A DNA stretch of 64,000 nt from Ligula intestinalis (lineage: Eukaryota > Platyhelminthes > Cestoda > Diphyllobothriidea > Diphyllobothriidae). Positions 42,631 to 54,344 of the stretch are shown piece after piece (position 1 is the stretch's first letter; the number at the start of each line of letters is the position of its first letter). The notes beneath the pieces were generated by a model. That model made no database searches. It was not told where the DNA came from and saw only the letters and a program-made list of their open reading frames with translations. A program made the translations under genes and the position numbers. Location: NCBI GenBank assembly GCA_036362985.1, contig JAYGXS010000008.1, positions 7,307,277 through 7,371,276 of the forward strand, given 5' to 3'.

Positions 42631-42639
42631 AGAGTAAAA

Positions 42640-42930
42640 GGCAGAAGGAGGCAAGGCCGGTTCTGATAGCAAGCCTTTATTCAGGACGGTACAGAGACAG
42701 TGGAATGAATTAGCGTGTCCTCCACAGCCTATTATAAGACTTTAGCCGTTCTCGACTATTCCTGGCCAAACGTGTGCGAGGGAGGTGCTGGTGTGCATGC
42801 TGATTCGTGGTTTCCCACCCTGTGAGACGTTTCTGGAACATCTGCACTGCACGTGAGAGCGGGCGTCACGTGTGCTCACGGCGCGCGCAGCCGGTCTGCA
42901 CGTATGGCTCAACTAGGGTGCACTTCTAGC
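42640..42930 (-). mobile_element. LTR-like sequence
   Basis: AGGCAAGGCCGGTTCTGATA and AGCCTTTATTCAGGACGGTA resemble the AATAAA-containing part of other LTR-like loci. CG-rich right half (CACGGCGCGCGCAGCC). Weak. Confidence 0.3.
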
Positions 42931-43084
42931 TATAAGTTCTGAGTGCGTCGCCGCTCGCGTCCCATAACAGCGGTATTTCGGGTTTCTTACCTTCTCTGAT
43001 TCTGTATCCAATGGTAATGCGTACGGCAAAGCCCAATGATGACAACAGTCAAGATAGTGCGGTACTATTAAGTAAATAGCAATG

Positions 43085-43290
43085 AATGTTTTAAGTTTGT
43101 GAAAATTCCCATTGAAAATTTTAGAGGATAAATTCAAGAACATACTTTTGTTTTCGATAAATTCTCGTCAGACTTTTACATTGATATGGTTCCACCAACT
43201 AGCATGGTCGAGTTATTTCATTACCTTATAAATGTAAAGGACTGACGAGAATTTATTGAAAACAAACGTATGTTCGAAAATCACGAGTTG
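43085..43290. mobile_element. Family A PLE terminal repeats, inverted pair
   Basis: Left part (43100-43195, minus) and right part (43228-43290, plus) are inverted copies of the terminal repeat at 120-240, each with TAAATGTAAAGGACTGACGA-type sequence. The motifs at 43136-43174 (minus) and 43240-43278 (plus) keep CTGACGAGAATTTAT and GAAAAC, but the right one has lost one stem II base pair. The pair is separated by only about 35 bp. Confidence 0.7.
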
Positions 43291-43299
43291 AGCAGGATT

Positions 43300-44365
43300 G
43301 ATTGACATCATAAAATTTCGATACCCCTAATTCATCTGCAAACGGTCATTACCTATAAATATAGTAAAGTTTCAGTGCCAGTGTCTGCCGGAATACTCCT
43401 ATAAAAACGACGTGTTACTAAAAGTTGGCTAGTAACATATCAATTATTAGTAGCTTTGCGGGACACGATCGGTTGATCCGACTCGCAAAAGCATTATTTC
43501 AGGATGGGCACATCCGGGAATCAGAACCGAGAGAAAGCACCAGCAGCTACCAGGTCACAGAGACCGTGGTTTGCCGAGGTCTGGCATTGTATATGCATAC
43601 AGACATTGGGTCTCAGAAGGGTGAGAGCAGCCCTGCACGAAGTCTGGGCCAACACCCTTCTGAGATAGGTACCCATTCAGTCATCGACTAAGAGGCACTA
43701 CCCATGCTCCGTTGCGGGTTCGCATCCATGGGCGGGGCTTTCATTGGAGGATCATCGTCGCGGATCCACAATCACAGACAATAAGAGAAAGGGTTAATTC
43801 GTACAGAGTGATTTGTAGTTTTTACGGGATACTGCACTTTTATGACAGCTAACGGTCCGCAACTGCACCAGATCCTAGAAAAACTTCCAGATGTTTCTTG
43901 CTGCGGCAATGGGTCTTTTGGTTTTCGGGTCTTTTTTATAGTGCACGGTGTAGTAAAACAATTCACCGCTCTATAGGTTAATTACTTAATTTCATGCGAT
44001 AAAACGTAGAGCATTTGCAAAATAGAATTTTTTAAACTTAATCCACTCTTCTTTTCCAGACAATAATGTGTTATCTCACACATACACTTACCTTAAGTTT
44101 GTGTATGCGAAAAGAAATTTCCTGTTCTCTAAGCAATCTATTGTACAACTCTGGAGCACAGCTAAAGAGAAATAGAGGCGGACAAAATGGCTCTGAAGCT
44201 ACTTGTCTTATGCCTGCATAAACAATATACACTAGCTCGCTATCTTTCATCAAATGTGTCTACATCTACATCTACAAAACTTAGTGTACTTAAACGTCAC
44301 CTTTCGTTGTAAATGAGTAAACTCAGGACATAAGGCCTGTCCAGATGAATTACTGTGTGAGAAGA
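43300..44365. other. No gene recognised
   Basis: A CTCAGAAGGGTG / CACCCTTCTGAG inverted pair lies at 43612-43662. Otherwise nothing supported. Confidence 0.4.
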
Positions 44366-44369
44366 GGCA

Positions 44370-44870
44370 TAGGTAACCGCTGGGATAAGAGTGATGTTCG
44401 CCTGACGTTTTGAAATGCGTCGCGGAGCCATCGTCAGAGACAATAGCAGTCAATGTGCTACTGCACGCTTATGACAAGTGAAGGCTCCCCTCGTTTATCG
44501 AGGATAGTTGCCCGGTGGTGCGCTAATTGTTTGGTGGCCGAAGTGTGGGTCGTGACCTGCTGAGCTTTCGTCATGCGTGGGGAAATTAGGCGTGATGATT
44601 GCTCGACCATCTGGCGTCCTGGCGTTGGCGCTAGAAGATGCATTCACCCATGTACTTTCTGAGCGGCCAATTGCTTTGCCCAAATTGAGCCTCAGCCCCG
44701 TACGTGGATTGGGCAGGTTATTGCACTTGTTTGTAGACTGAAGGTCCGTGAACCATAAATAAAGTGACTCGTGCTTCACACAATTGCCACCGCTCGCGAG
44801 AATTTTGCTCTAATAAAACTTAAATGTGTGGCTGGGCCGAGTTTCTCATATGCGCTGTCAGAGACCAGTC
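44370..44870 (-). mobile_element. PLE fragment, ACGT family
   Basis: On the minus strand: LYLWFTDLQSTNKCNNLPNP and RTGLRLNLGKAIG, matching the tail at 27.4-27.8 kb, then the terminal repeat with a hammerhead-like core at 44399-44438 (CTGACGA, an extra T, a weak stem II, AAAA in place of GAAA, ACGT, C, AGGCG). Truncated at about 44870. Confidence 0.7.
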
Positions 44871-44879
44871 CGCTGTTGG

Positions 44880-47475
44880 AGCAATAAGTGCCCTTCTATT
44901 GAGGCTGTTAGGATACGATATAGTCTATCCAAGAACCTGAGATAGGACTATCCTAACTGTTACGAACTAGTAAATAAGAACTAAGTCGCTTGTGGATAAA
45001 AGCACACGCTTGTTTAATGTGTTATTTAAATGTTGTGTCAGTTCATGCAAGGCAAATTTAACTGAGTAAAACTAAGGGGCAGTTCAGTTTCACTACAAGG
45101 CTATGACAATGACACTGCATGCTGATAGGCTCATTATAAGCAACATGCGAAATATCATGTGGATCGCCGGTGACCTCCCAAATTCATCAGCCTGACTTTA
45201 TCGAGTTCACTGCATTCTCTGTCTCGTAGGCCTTCGTGAATTCAAAGAAGTTAGTGAAGTTGTCCAAAGGGTGAATTGATAGGGCAAAGAGTGAGGCGTG
45301 CTTTTCCCCCAGTGTTGCACAACTATTGCCTGTGTAAACGTGCCGGCTTCTATTTCTGGCTTTCTGCAATCGCTCCGGTGTGCGACTTTACTTTTCAAAT
45401 AACTGTGTCGCTAAACTTGGGGCTCGTCACTTAGTTATGTTCTAACTTTGTTAAAAGTCTCACCAGGTAATAGAGGGGTGGTAAAACTCGTGCCTGAAGT
45501 TCATTCTACATTTAAGAATATGCCAATTTTCAAGTATTTATGCATCGGTGGACGTCGACCTTATGCTAAGAAATCAGCAGTCGATTCTTAGTTTGAAAGT
45601 GCAATCCCTCAAGGAGAATCCCGACTTCCCGATTTCCCCCTCTCCCCACAAGCCAAGTACAACCTGTGTAATACGTTCTTGCCTCTCACACTTTTTTTAT
45701 TTTCCTAAACTGAAATTGTGCACAAAATATCCTGTCAGAGGTAATGCTGTTAAATAAAGAAAAAATAAGATCATGCTTCTAAGGTTCTTGGTAAATGCTC
45801 GTGTTTCTTGCTCCCTTCTCCCCGAAAAGAAAAAAAAATAACAGTGACAGGACATGGAGTAGTCGAATTTTATTGCCTTCTGTGTTTGTTCTCTGCTGAT
45901 TTATATTGATGCTTAGGATCACTAAAGTAAAGTCATTAGATCCTGAATGAATGAGAACGGTCGAGTTCCAGGTATTTGTATGCTTGAGGAAGAAGGAAGG
46001 GCGAGCACCTCCTCATTAGATCCTATTTGCCTCTGGCTGGTGTCTAATCACACTTGAATTAAGGCGATGTTCATACAAAACGTTGCAGGCCCCAAAACTT
46101 ACCTGGTTGGCTGATTTATAAATGTGAAACGCGTCAGAAGTACGGAAAAAATTCAACTGTTATCTGGAGTGAACGCTGATTGGCAGTTTTGGTTTATGCC
46201 AGTCTGTACTGCTCTGCTTTCGTGGCTTTCAACTTTCTTTGAGATCTGTGTACATTTCATCCAGCTCAGTATATCGGTTAATGCCTAAAACATGAGAGTG
46301 CATGGCCGCAAAAAGTTTCGGCCTTTTTGGAGGGCTCAACTCAAACGATGCGCGTTTTGCTTCATGCGAAGCTGTGTTCCGTATGAACGCTATGCATAGC
46401 CATTTCCGATAGAAAATACAAACATCTCAGAGAAAAATTGAAGACAGACGGACATAAATCATAACTGCCAATCATGTCTCACTCAAGATTACCATCAATT
46501 TTTTGCTGCACGTTTGAAATTTAATATTTCATTGCTCATTTACAAAATGATTTAACTTGGTTGTCCCAAGAATGTATTTTCTTCAAAAATTATCGGTTTT
46601 AGAGACCTGTGTTGTTTTTTTCGGACACCATTTACAGTGGTGGGTGCTTTTTTTGTCTTGTAAGGGCATGATACGGCGAAATACACCCCCAAACTATGGC
46701 ATATTTTCGCCAATGCAACAGTGGGCACATAGTCCTTTGGCCACATTTTTTAGCAGTGCCTTAATAATTTACTATCAGGATCAAGTTTTAATAGATGCTT
46801 TTGTCCACTTCCATTTACTGACAGCGCCACTCTTTTGAAATGTTCTACTGAACCAATGCATGGCATAGCTGTTATGTACCAATAGGGAGTTCAACGGTAT
46901 TTATCTACATTTCCCACAATAAAACCTGACCTGACTACCGATTATTCTTCGCGATTCGTCCCTTAAAAGATAACGCCGCTGATCTCTCAACTTACCCGCC
47001 AACCACTGTGGCCTTGAGCGACTGATTCCGAACGAAGGGGGTGGATTTGAGTAATGTCTGCTCAGATCAAGCCTTTTGGCATTAAAAGCTGATATGAGTG
47101 TTGTTTTGACGTCAGAAACACAAAGATTCAACGCATATAGTCCCTTGATACTCAACTCGAGGGAGGGTAAATTCCGGTACGTGGCTGACCATGCAGTTAC
47201 AAAATGTGCCAGCATGAACTGTTGAGTATAAAGTGATTTCAAAGTAACCAAATGCTGATGTGTCAAGGTTAACTTTTATTTCTTTCTGTCGCAACGGGAA
47301 ACTCAATTATTAAACGAAGCTCAAGTATGCACAAAGTTCAAAGACTTTTAATTTCAAGTACATAGGTGTATGTGATCTTATCATATAAGTTTGCTTGGAA
47401 AGCAAACGGGGGCAAATATCAGCTTTTAATGCACCACTGTAGGCGATAGAAACTTTGCAACTGACGCCTTCCCAG
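44880..47475. other. No gene recognised
   Basis: A reversed PLE 3' end string (CGAGTTCCAGGTATTTGTAT) occurs at about 45973. The rest shows only short frames. Confidence 0.45.
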
Positions 47476-47499
47476 ACAAATCTTCCTCAACCAAATATG

Positions 47500-47546
47500 G
47501 CAGAATTTATTCGATCAAATAAATTTCGTGATGGCTCGTCAGCTGC
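47500..47546 (-). ncRNA. Hammerhead-like motif with hairpin stem III
   Basis: On the minus strand: stem I GCAG, CTGACGA, GCCATCAC (weak stem II), GAAA overlapping stem III ATTTATT/AATAAAT around TGATCG, U at the cleavage position, then CTGC pairing with GCAG. Stem I and a seven-pair stem III are perfect. Stem II is nearly absent. Confidence 0.5.
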
Positions 47547-47733
47547 GGCCCGTCTTTGCATGAATGAATAACAAGTGGGTTATAGCACAATTTAAAATAT
47601 CAACAAAATCGATAAAAGCAAGGTCCAATTTACGCGTAAGTGAACATTCATATTGTCAACGTAACTCGGGAGGGGCGGAAATTTAGGGGTAGAAAACAAC
47701 ACAAAAACAAACAAAAGGTGAATAAATGTAGGC

Positions 47734-48534
47734 CTATGGGCCCCAAGGCAGCTGTAGGTTAGCCACATGTTCTAATTGCTTACATAGGTCGGGTTTCTCC
47801 CGCCGTATGTAGGCTGCTTCCATGTAGCGTAATGTCCGGTTTGTTCGTGCTCGAACAAGAACTCGGAAAGATTTTTTCGGATCGACAGAGTGACCACTGT
47901 CCAATAGATGTTTTGTAATAGAGGACCGAGGTACTTTGATTTCCTGTTTAAAAAGCCAAGAGGGTAAATGTTCAGCTGCCCTGGTCGCCAATTGCCTTTG
48001 CGTTCGCCCGATGTACTTGCATCCGCAAGCGCATGTAAATTCATAGACGCAGTTTAGAGTGGCGTGCAAAGGCAAGGCATCTTTTATCCCGTTAACGGGA
48101 AGGTATTTAATAGGGCTGAGGAACACCAATGCAGCTGCATTGTACGTTCTCTCTATGGTGCATCGCAAACGTCGTTTGATTGTATTTGATACATTGTCAC
48201 CTTTGAAGGGTAGTGATATAAAAACGGGCTCTTTTGGAACAAAGTGTTCCGTAATTTTCAGCCGTAAAGGTTTACTGTATTTCTGAATGAAACGTGAAGG
48301 ATATCCACGTTTAAGTAGGGCGTCTTTGATGCTGGAAATTTCTGTTGGTAATGTTTCATTGCTGCAAATTTTCTCAGCTCGCTGGAAGAGAGTTAGTACC
48401 AAGTTTCGTTTCCACTTGATTGGCACAAAACTAGTAAAGTGTAGGTTCTGGCCCTTCCAGGTAGCCTTGTGATAAACACTTCGCCTTATTGAACCATCAG
48501 CCTCTCCAAACAGGAGGACGTCAAGAAAAGGCAA
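47734..48534 (-). CDS. PLE polyprotein C-terminus: RT end and GIY-YIG endonuclease
   Basis: Continuous 266-codon frame. It begins MPFLDVLLFG, the end of the RT fingers-palm region, then continues through FTSFVPIKWKRNLVLTLFQR and KRGYPSRFIQKY, the connector, and CVYEFTCACGCKYIGRTQRQ with a CxC motif just before the YIG, LATRAAEHLPSWL, SSITKHLLDSGH, SFRVLVRA, MEAAYIRREKPDLCKQL and ends LQLPWGP. All nuclease motifs are present. RT catalytic motifs A-C are missing because of 5' truncation. The copy at 63770-63987 is the same family. Confidence 0.85.
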   Translation of the reverse strand: MPFLDVLLFGEADGSIRRSVYHKATWKGQNLHFTSFVPIKWKRNLVLTLFQRAEKICSNETLPTEISSIKDALLKRGYPSRFIQKYSKPLRLKITEHFVPKEPVFISLPFKGDNVSNTIKRRLRCTIERTYNAAALVFLSPIKYLPVNGIKDALPLHATLNCVYEFTCACGCKYIGRTQRQLATRAAEHLPSWLFKQEIKVPRSSITKHLLDSGHSVDPKKSFRVLVRARTNRTLRYMEAAYIRREKPDLCKQLEHVANLQLPWGP

Positions 48535-48775
48535 CTTGTTGTAAGCAATTAGAACATGTGGCTAACCTACAGCTGCCTTGGGGTCCATAGGCCTACATTT
48601 ATTCACCTTTTGTTTGTTTTTGTGTTGTTTTCCCCCCAAATTTCCGCCCTTTCCCGAGTTAAGTTGACAATATGAAGGTTCACTTACGCGTAAATTGGAC
48701 CTTGCTTTTATCGATTTCGTTGATATTCAAATTGTGCTGTAACCCACTTGTTATTCATTCATGCAAAGACGGGCC

Positions 48776-48822
48776 GCAGCTGACGAGCCGTCACGAAATT
48801 TATCTGATCGAATAAATTCTGC
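48776..48822 (+). ncRNA. Hammerhead-like motif with hairpin stem III, partner copy
   Basis: Same order as 47500-47546 (GCAG, CTGACGA, GCCGTCAC, GAAA, TGATCG loop, CTGC). One stem III pair is broken (C opposite A), and one base differs in the stem II region. Confidence 0.5.
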
Positions 48823-48859
48823 CATATTTGCTTGCTTCAAATTTCTTCCTGGGAAAAGA

Positions 48860-51800
48860 TGTTTCACAAATCTTCCTCAATTTTGTCATTTTCTTATAAG
48901 GCTTGTTCTTGGTCTTCTGCACTTCCACATATTCAGCATCTTCCTAATCCTGGCAGTCTAGCATAACTATAATTCCTACATAACTCTCACGATGACTTGA
49001 ACCAGTAAGTTATCGGTCTGAGGCTCAATGTAGGATACCTGTGATACAGAGTATTAATTAGTACAGCATGTAACTTTGCCACTGCGAAATACTGAATTTT
49101 ACAGAATATGGATAACCACACACGAATCTGCATAAACGCATGTCGAACAGATTGCAAATACAAATAAACAGCCATAGGCTAATTTAAAAACTCTATCCGA
49201 TACTCAAAAGAGTCATAATTTTGTTCAGAAATACCAAAGGTCCAACTTCGACGGCCTTATCACTCCTACCTCTCTGTCTTTTTTTTCTTTCTTATCCTTA
49301 TCTACTTCACACTGTTCATCCCTATCACCATCCGCTTCCTTCTGTTTCATTTAATCCATTATCTTATTAATACTTTATTCTTTTGTCTCCCCACGCATTA
49401 GTCTTCTCAATTACCACGCTGTTTTATTCAGGCCAGTGAACTAGGGATGAGCAGTCTGGTCTCCCTTGTTTTCTTCCGGCGATGGTCCCCGAATAGCTTT
49501 GAGTGTTAGAAGGTTTTTCAATAGCCTATAAACATTGGCAGTTGAGGGGCAAACGTTGTGAACATTTTTCATACGAATAACTATACTCGACCTGATGACA
49601 TGTGGATGATATCTATAAAATGGAAAAAAGATGCGGGCACTAAGATCATAAGTGAATGGCTAGTTAGTGCCTAAACGAACAGTTCACGGCCTTTCATGTA
49701 ATGTAGACTCGAGGGAGGTATATTAAGCACTTAATCTGTCTCTTCTTCCTCCTCCTTTTCCTCATCTTTCCTCCCAACTGTTATCCATGTAAAACATTAA
49801 CTCTTACCCGCACTCCTCGCATTCCATACCTTCAAATAAGGCCCCGTCATTTTTTACCCATCGCTTCTATCGCCTCTGTAGCGGGTCGTGCCTGCCTGAC
49901 TAGCTCGCGTCGAAGTGCACTTTCCCAAACGCTCACCGATGTGCTTTCTCGACGTCTCGATCAGCCAATCATAGTTCTCGCATCTATGAGGCGACGAATG
50001 AGGAGCTTGCACGCGCGCCCACAGGCAGGCTAAAGGCGCCATGCGTCAGCGATTGGTCTTGGGCTGCAAGTGGCTGCAACAAGGCCACTACACCTCCACA
50101 CTCTCGTCTGTTAAGCTACTTGCCTTCTTATTTATCTAACTCCACCTCCACCTCCCCTTCTCTTCCAACCTCTCATCTTAGCGGATTTCTATCCGATTTG
50201 TCCTTGTCTACATGTACTCCGTCCATTATATGGCCTTTTACTCATTTTGAACGCCTTCACTTACCGTCTAGTCCCTGCTTGTGATGTATTTCCAACTTAA
50301 GTCCTGTCTGTCATCACGCAGCGACTAGGAGGCTGAGCAAAATGTCCTCTCCGACGATGCATGGGAGTCTGGAATAGAAATATACGGCCCTATACAACGT
50401 CGATTTGGGTAGCAATTTCGGCCCGAACCAGTCGCCCTTGTATTTCTCTTGTAAATATATTTGTCGTTGAGGATTTTAATTGTTTTCTGGTCATTCCTGA
50501 AACTCCGGCGAATATATCACGGTCTTCTGCCCATCTTAACATATTTTTATAAAAGACTTGGAGCACTAAATCCAATCAACAGATCACAACAACAAGAAAG
50601 TGGGGACTCGTGTCAAAGAGAAGGCTGACCGACCAGGAATAGAGGATATATGTCCTCCAAAAGACTAAATATGTCAAGCAGTATTCCTGCTCAATTGCGT
50701 GTCGACTTCAACTGTTTTGTCGAAAACACTGAGAAGACTGCAATATTTATTAGGCCTATGCGGTCAATTCAATCTGCGGGTCGAAGATGAGGTTACTTCT
50801 TACTCTTTATGTATGCAACTACCAGGAATTTCAATATCTTGCTAAATTAAATTAAACCAAAACCTATTGCATTTAGTTCAATTCTTTTCCCAGTTATCGC
50901 CATTGACAATGCACACGTCAGACAATTTCACACTCAAAATACGCCCCCTGTGACATCTAAACTGATCGAACTACCAGATTTCCGTGCCCAGTAAAAACTT
51001 TATTTAAAATAATACATCGGCACTGCTCATCCACCACCAATAACTGTTGAGCAGCACAATAAAATGACATTCTACTAAACACATGACCACTGCCTCTTTC
51101 AGTACTCTTTAAAGTATCCATGAGCAGGGAACAGGAAACACTCGAATCGGGTCCCCACCTGTGCAGTGATCACCTATTTTGGTTCGTCGTTCTTTTTTAA
51201 GTTCAGCTAAGGTAACCTACATAAAACAGCAGTAAATGTATGCTGTTATCCGCGGTGTTCTTTGTAATCAGTCACAAATTCATCTGATGATTCTAGAAAC
51301 TAAAGAAGACCGCTGCATTGCGCCGCTGGCTACAGCTTCAGTCCCCAATGATCAGTCCAATTGGTACTCCGGTCGCTCTGCGTGGACTGTCCTGCTTGTA
51401 TGTATCGTTGACTTCTTCTTTGCAGAGTTTAACTGCTTGTGAGGTTGGAAACTAGATTCAGGAAGGAAGCTGACTGTTCTCCAAAAGCATTTTGTGTCAG
51501 ACAGCATTCCTACGAAATGGGTTGTCTACTTCAACTGTTTTGTCAAAAACACTGAGAAGACTAACCAACCTCCGGGAGACTAAATGTGGTCGGTGACGAA
51601 CAGGCAGGTCAAAGTTCACACGCCCAACACCGATATTATTTGAGGCAGACGGCAGAGCTGGCTAACTCAAGACCACGAAACACACTCCGACGATGACAGC
51701 GAGAAGGTTTTCGAAACGTCAATTCAAATATAATTTGGTCAATGGACCCGCCCCCTCGTCTTCTTCCTTACCTTTGGGAGATGGTGAACGCGATAAAATA

Positions 51801-52820
51801 TCTGGACCCCGAATCTTTTGACAAACTTAACTGTTTATATGGCCTACGTGGTCACTCTAACTTCGGGTGAATAATTAAGAATGATTCTTAATTTTTATGC
51901 AGTCTTAATTACACTAGAACCGATTGCATAAACCTCAGTTTTTCCCACTTTTTCGCCATTGACAGTGCACACATCTCACAAGTACACACACCGCATACAC
52001 ACCGATTGTCACATCGAAACCGATCGAACTGCCAGATTTCCGCGACCAATAAAATGAGCCTGCTCAACACCGTAATTGTGCCATCTCGCGTCATGCGGAG
52101 CCAGTAGGTGGTCAAGGTGCGTATGCGACCTTCAAGCGCGATGGACTCCATAAATGCGGCACGCATGGCTGGTATGGCAATTATCTGCTCTCGCTCTATC
52201 AAACATGTCGCAAGCATGACTATTTCAAGACGAACTGCTCCGCAATTTATCAAAGGAGACACTCAAAACCAAGAAGATGGTGCCGAACTTTATTGGACGA
52301 TATTCAATAAATACTTATCCGCTAAAGGTAAAATGCATGAAATATTTAGACTAAAGAAAACATCTCTTTATGTAAAAAAGTTGGTGGCGTTCCGTTTTCA
52401 ACCTACGCAAAGATTTAAATTTATTGTTCTAATTCATAGCCAGGTTTAGGTCTCCGGGAATTTTTATTTTTCTTCACAAACACTATGTACTTCTTACAAT
52501 TCTTTTAAGTTTTAAATATGCCCACTGCTGTTAATTATTATTTCTGAGTTTTCCTAAATGCATTTACACTGATATGCGAGCAATGATTAAACTTTTACAA
52601 AGTTATGAAATTTGCACGGTGTTTAGAAACTACTCCTGTGCTTTCCTGGCGCTAACAAATATAAATGTCAAATTATAGATGCAACTTGCACCACCGTAGG
52701 ACCATAGTATCCTTCTCGAGGGCATCATTTGCACAGGCTCGCAAGGACGGGATGCGAGCCGCCAAATGACTTTGTGCGCGCGCAACGGGGCTCCATCCTG
52801 AACCTAGCAGGCCAATGGCC
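48860..52820. other. Intergenic stretch, no gene recognised
   Basis: Contains an LTR-like GC-rich piece with CCAAT boxes at about 49855-50100 (CAGCCAATCATAG, GCGATTGGTC) and a decayed hammerhead-like string at about 51685-51730 (CCGACGATGACAGCG, GAAACGTC). Short frames elsewhere are not supported. Confidence 0.45.
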
Positions 52821-52822
52821 GC

Positions 52823-53050
52823 TTAGAGGACAGTACCAGCAGGCAAGTTTACCTCTGTGATGATGATGTCTGTGATTTCTTCAGCGAGACGGAGCCCATT
52901 TAGAGCAGGGCAGTTGCGAACCAGGGGCAGTTCGTCTTCGAAAAGTCGTGCCTGCGACATCTCTGCTAGAGCCAGAGCGAAAAGCTCACGGACGTCGTCA
53001 TAGAGGTAATCCTGCTTGCTGGTCCTCTTCTCTATACGGCCTTTCGGCAT
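52823..53050 (-). CDS. Unrecognised ORF, possible exon
   Basis: A 75-codon frame starting MPKGRIEKRTSKQDYLYDDV, then RELFALALAEMSQARLFEDE and LPLVRNCPALNGLRLAEEIT. Composition is protein-like (balanced acidic and basic residues, Leu/Ala-rich helices). A donor-like ACAGAG|gtaaac near its end suggests an exon ending at about 52851. No partner exon was found and I do not recognise the family. A LINE or LTR accessory protein is possible. Confidence 0.35.
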   Translation of the reverse strand: MPKGRIEKRTSKQDYLYDDVRELFALALAEMSQARLFEDELPLVRNCPALNGLRLAEEITDIIITEVNLPAGTVL

Positions 53051-53279
53051 CTTAGGTTCAAGACGGTGCTCAATTGCACGCGCACAAAATTATCCTGGCA
53101 GCTCGCATTCACGCTTTGCGAGCCTGACCCAAAGGGGCCCTCGGGAAAGATACAGTGGTCCTGCGAATGCTGACGGCGCATCTAAGGTAAACCTAACATT
53201 TTCATACCTATTCTGTTTTTTGCTTACGCATGTTATAGCGTGGAAACTTCTCTCATACAGTACGCCTATAGGAGTTAAG

Positions 53280-53830
53280 GCTAATACGGTTAACCCTAAC
53301 ACCTACAATCTTCGAGACCCTAGTTCCTTGGGATATTGGAGAAGTCTTGGGAAGGCCAGAGTAGAAGGAAGAGTTTATTGTGTACACAACTGAACGGAGA
53401 ATAGATGGAAGAAGTCTGACTCGGGAAGTCACGTCCGCCGGAGAGCCAGCCGCGATCCAAGTGCTGTTTTAGCAGCGGGCATGCAAGCGGCAGCATTGTC
53501 TGGTTGCCTCAAAGGTTATTGGCTGTACAGACCGCATCGATCAAGGCGTGCATGCGTCTTATTCGCTGTCGGGAGAGACCAGTCTTTTGCGGATCTGTGA
53601 TTGGCTGTTGTCAGAAGCCGCCCTCAGTGCGGACGTACGCGTTAGCAGCAGCGGGCTTTCGGACATGCCCGCCTATGTGGAGTGAGTCACGAGAACGGAC
53701 AGGGGGTGTCGGGACTTCGCACCTGATCGCAGGCGGCATTCAGCCCGCAGGGCAAAAGCGCTGCCCGTCAGATCTTGGGTTCCAAGTGGCTGCTAGGGCG
53801 ACTACACGCCTACACGGGCGAAGTGGAGAT
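53280..53830 (-). mobile_element. LTR-like sequence (best preserved)
   Basis: CCCTAACACCTACAATCTTC, GACCCTAGTTCCTTGGG, GAAGGAAGAGTTTATTGTGT and ACAACTGAACGGAGAATAGA follow in the order seen at 23120, 30290 and 31060. On the minus strand it reads a TGTACACAATAAACTC poly(A) signal, and to the right CCAAT-like boxes (GTGATTGGCTG). It fits a solo LTR of a Ty3/gypsy-like element, but terminal TG/CA and duplication were not confirmed. Confidence 0.45.
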
Positions 53831-54084
53831 AACGCAAAACAACGCACTGGGGATAGTTGGCTTCGCAAGAATGGTGCACCTGTCTGTGTTGGAGAACTGG
53901 GCGATAACCCCTCTTGCCAACAAGTAAATATTTCCTGATTAGTTCTGTTTACCTCATATTGCTAGCGTTAGCAGTGAAAGCCTGGAAACCTCATGGAACT
54001 TAGCCAAATCTTTCGACAGCAGATTGCTGAGGGATGCTTGTCTCCGGTGGATGGCAGCACACTTTGAGAGTTTTGTATTTTTAG

Positions 54085-54339
54085 TGAATTGTTTGTTCGT
54101 CTACCAGCAGACACAGTACTCACTTTGCTCCGAAGTGATAAGCTGGTCGTGAGCTCAGAGGAGGATATTTTTGGAGCCATTTCCCAATTGATGAGTGGTT
54201 GTAACGAACCAGAAGATGCGAAGATGAACGTGCATGTTCCGTCGAGGTTGAAGGAAGTGAAGTGGGATCAGACGGGTGTACAGTTCCGCGGGCGTCTGCT
54301 GGACTCTCATCCCTTTTTTGAGAAAAGTGTACAGTGTTC
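54085..54339 (+). CDS. BACK-domain exon of a kelch-like protein (partial)
   Basis: After the acceptor tatttttag the frame reads ELFVRLPADTVLTLLRSDKL, VVSSEEDIFGAISQLM and, after a Glu/Asp-rich gap, VHVPSRLKEVKWDQTGVQFR, ending before a strong donor (gtaagt) at 54340. LP...L..LL.SD.L.V.SE..IF.A is the signature of the BACK domain that links BTB and Kelch parts of cullin-3 adaptors. In another frame just upstream (about 53998-54085) NLAKSFDSRLLRDACLRWMA looks like the start of the same domain, so a frameshift or a mis-placed exon boundary is likely. No BTB or Kelch repeats are visible nearby. Confidence 0.5.
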
Positions 54340-54344
54340 GTAAG

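Larger units (their letters stand above)
47480..48850 (-). mobile_element. PLE with long inverted terminal repeats
   Basis: Arms 47480-47785 and about 48545-48850 are inverted copies (for example TAGGTTAGCCACATGTTCTA near 47755 against TAGAACATGTGGCTAACCTA near 48550). The outer sequence carries the hammerhead-like cores and the inner part joins the coding frame. The RT is missing, so the right arm is attached to a 5'-truncated frame. This is the characteristic inverted truncated arrangement of PLEs. Confidence 0.85.
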
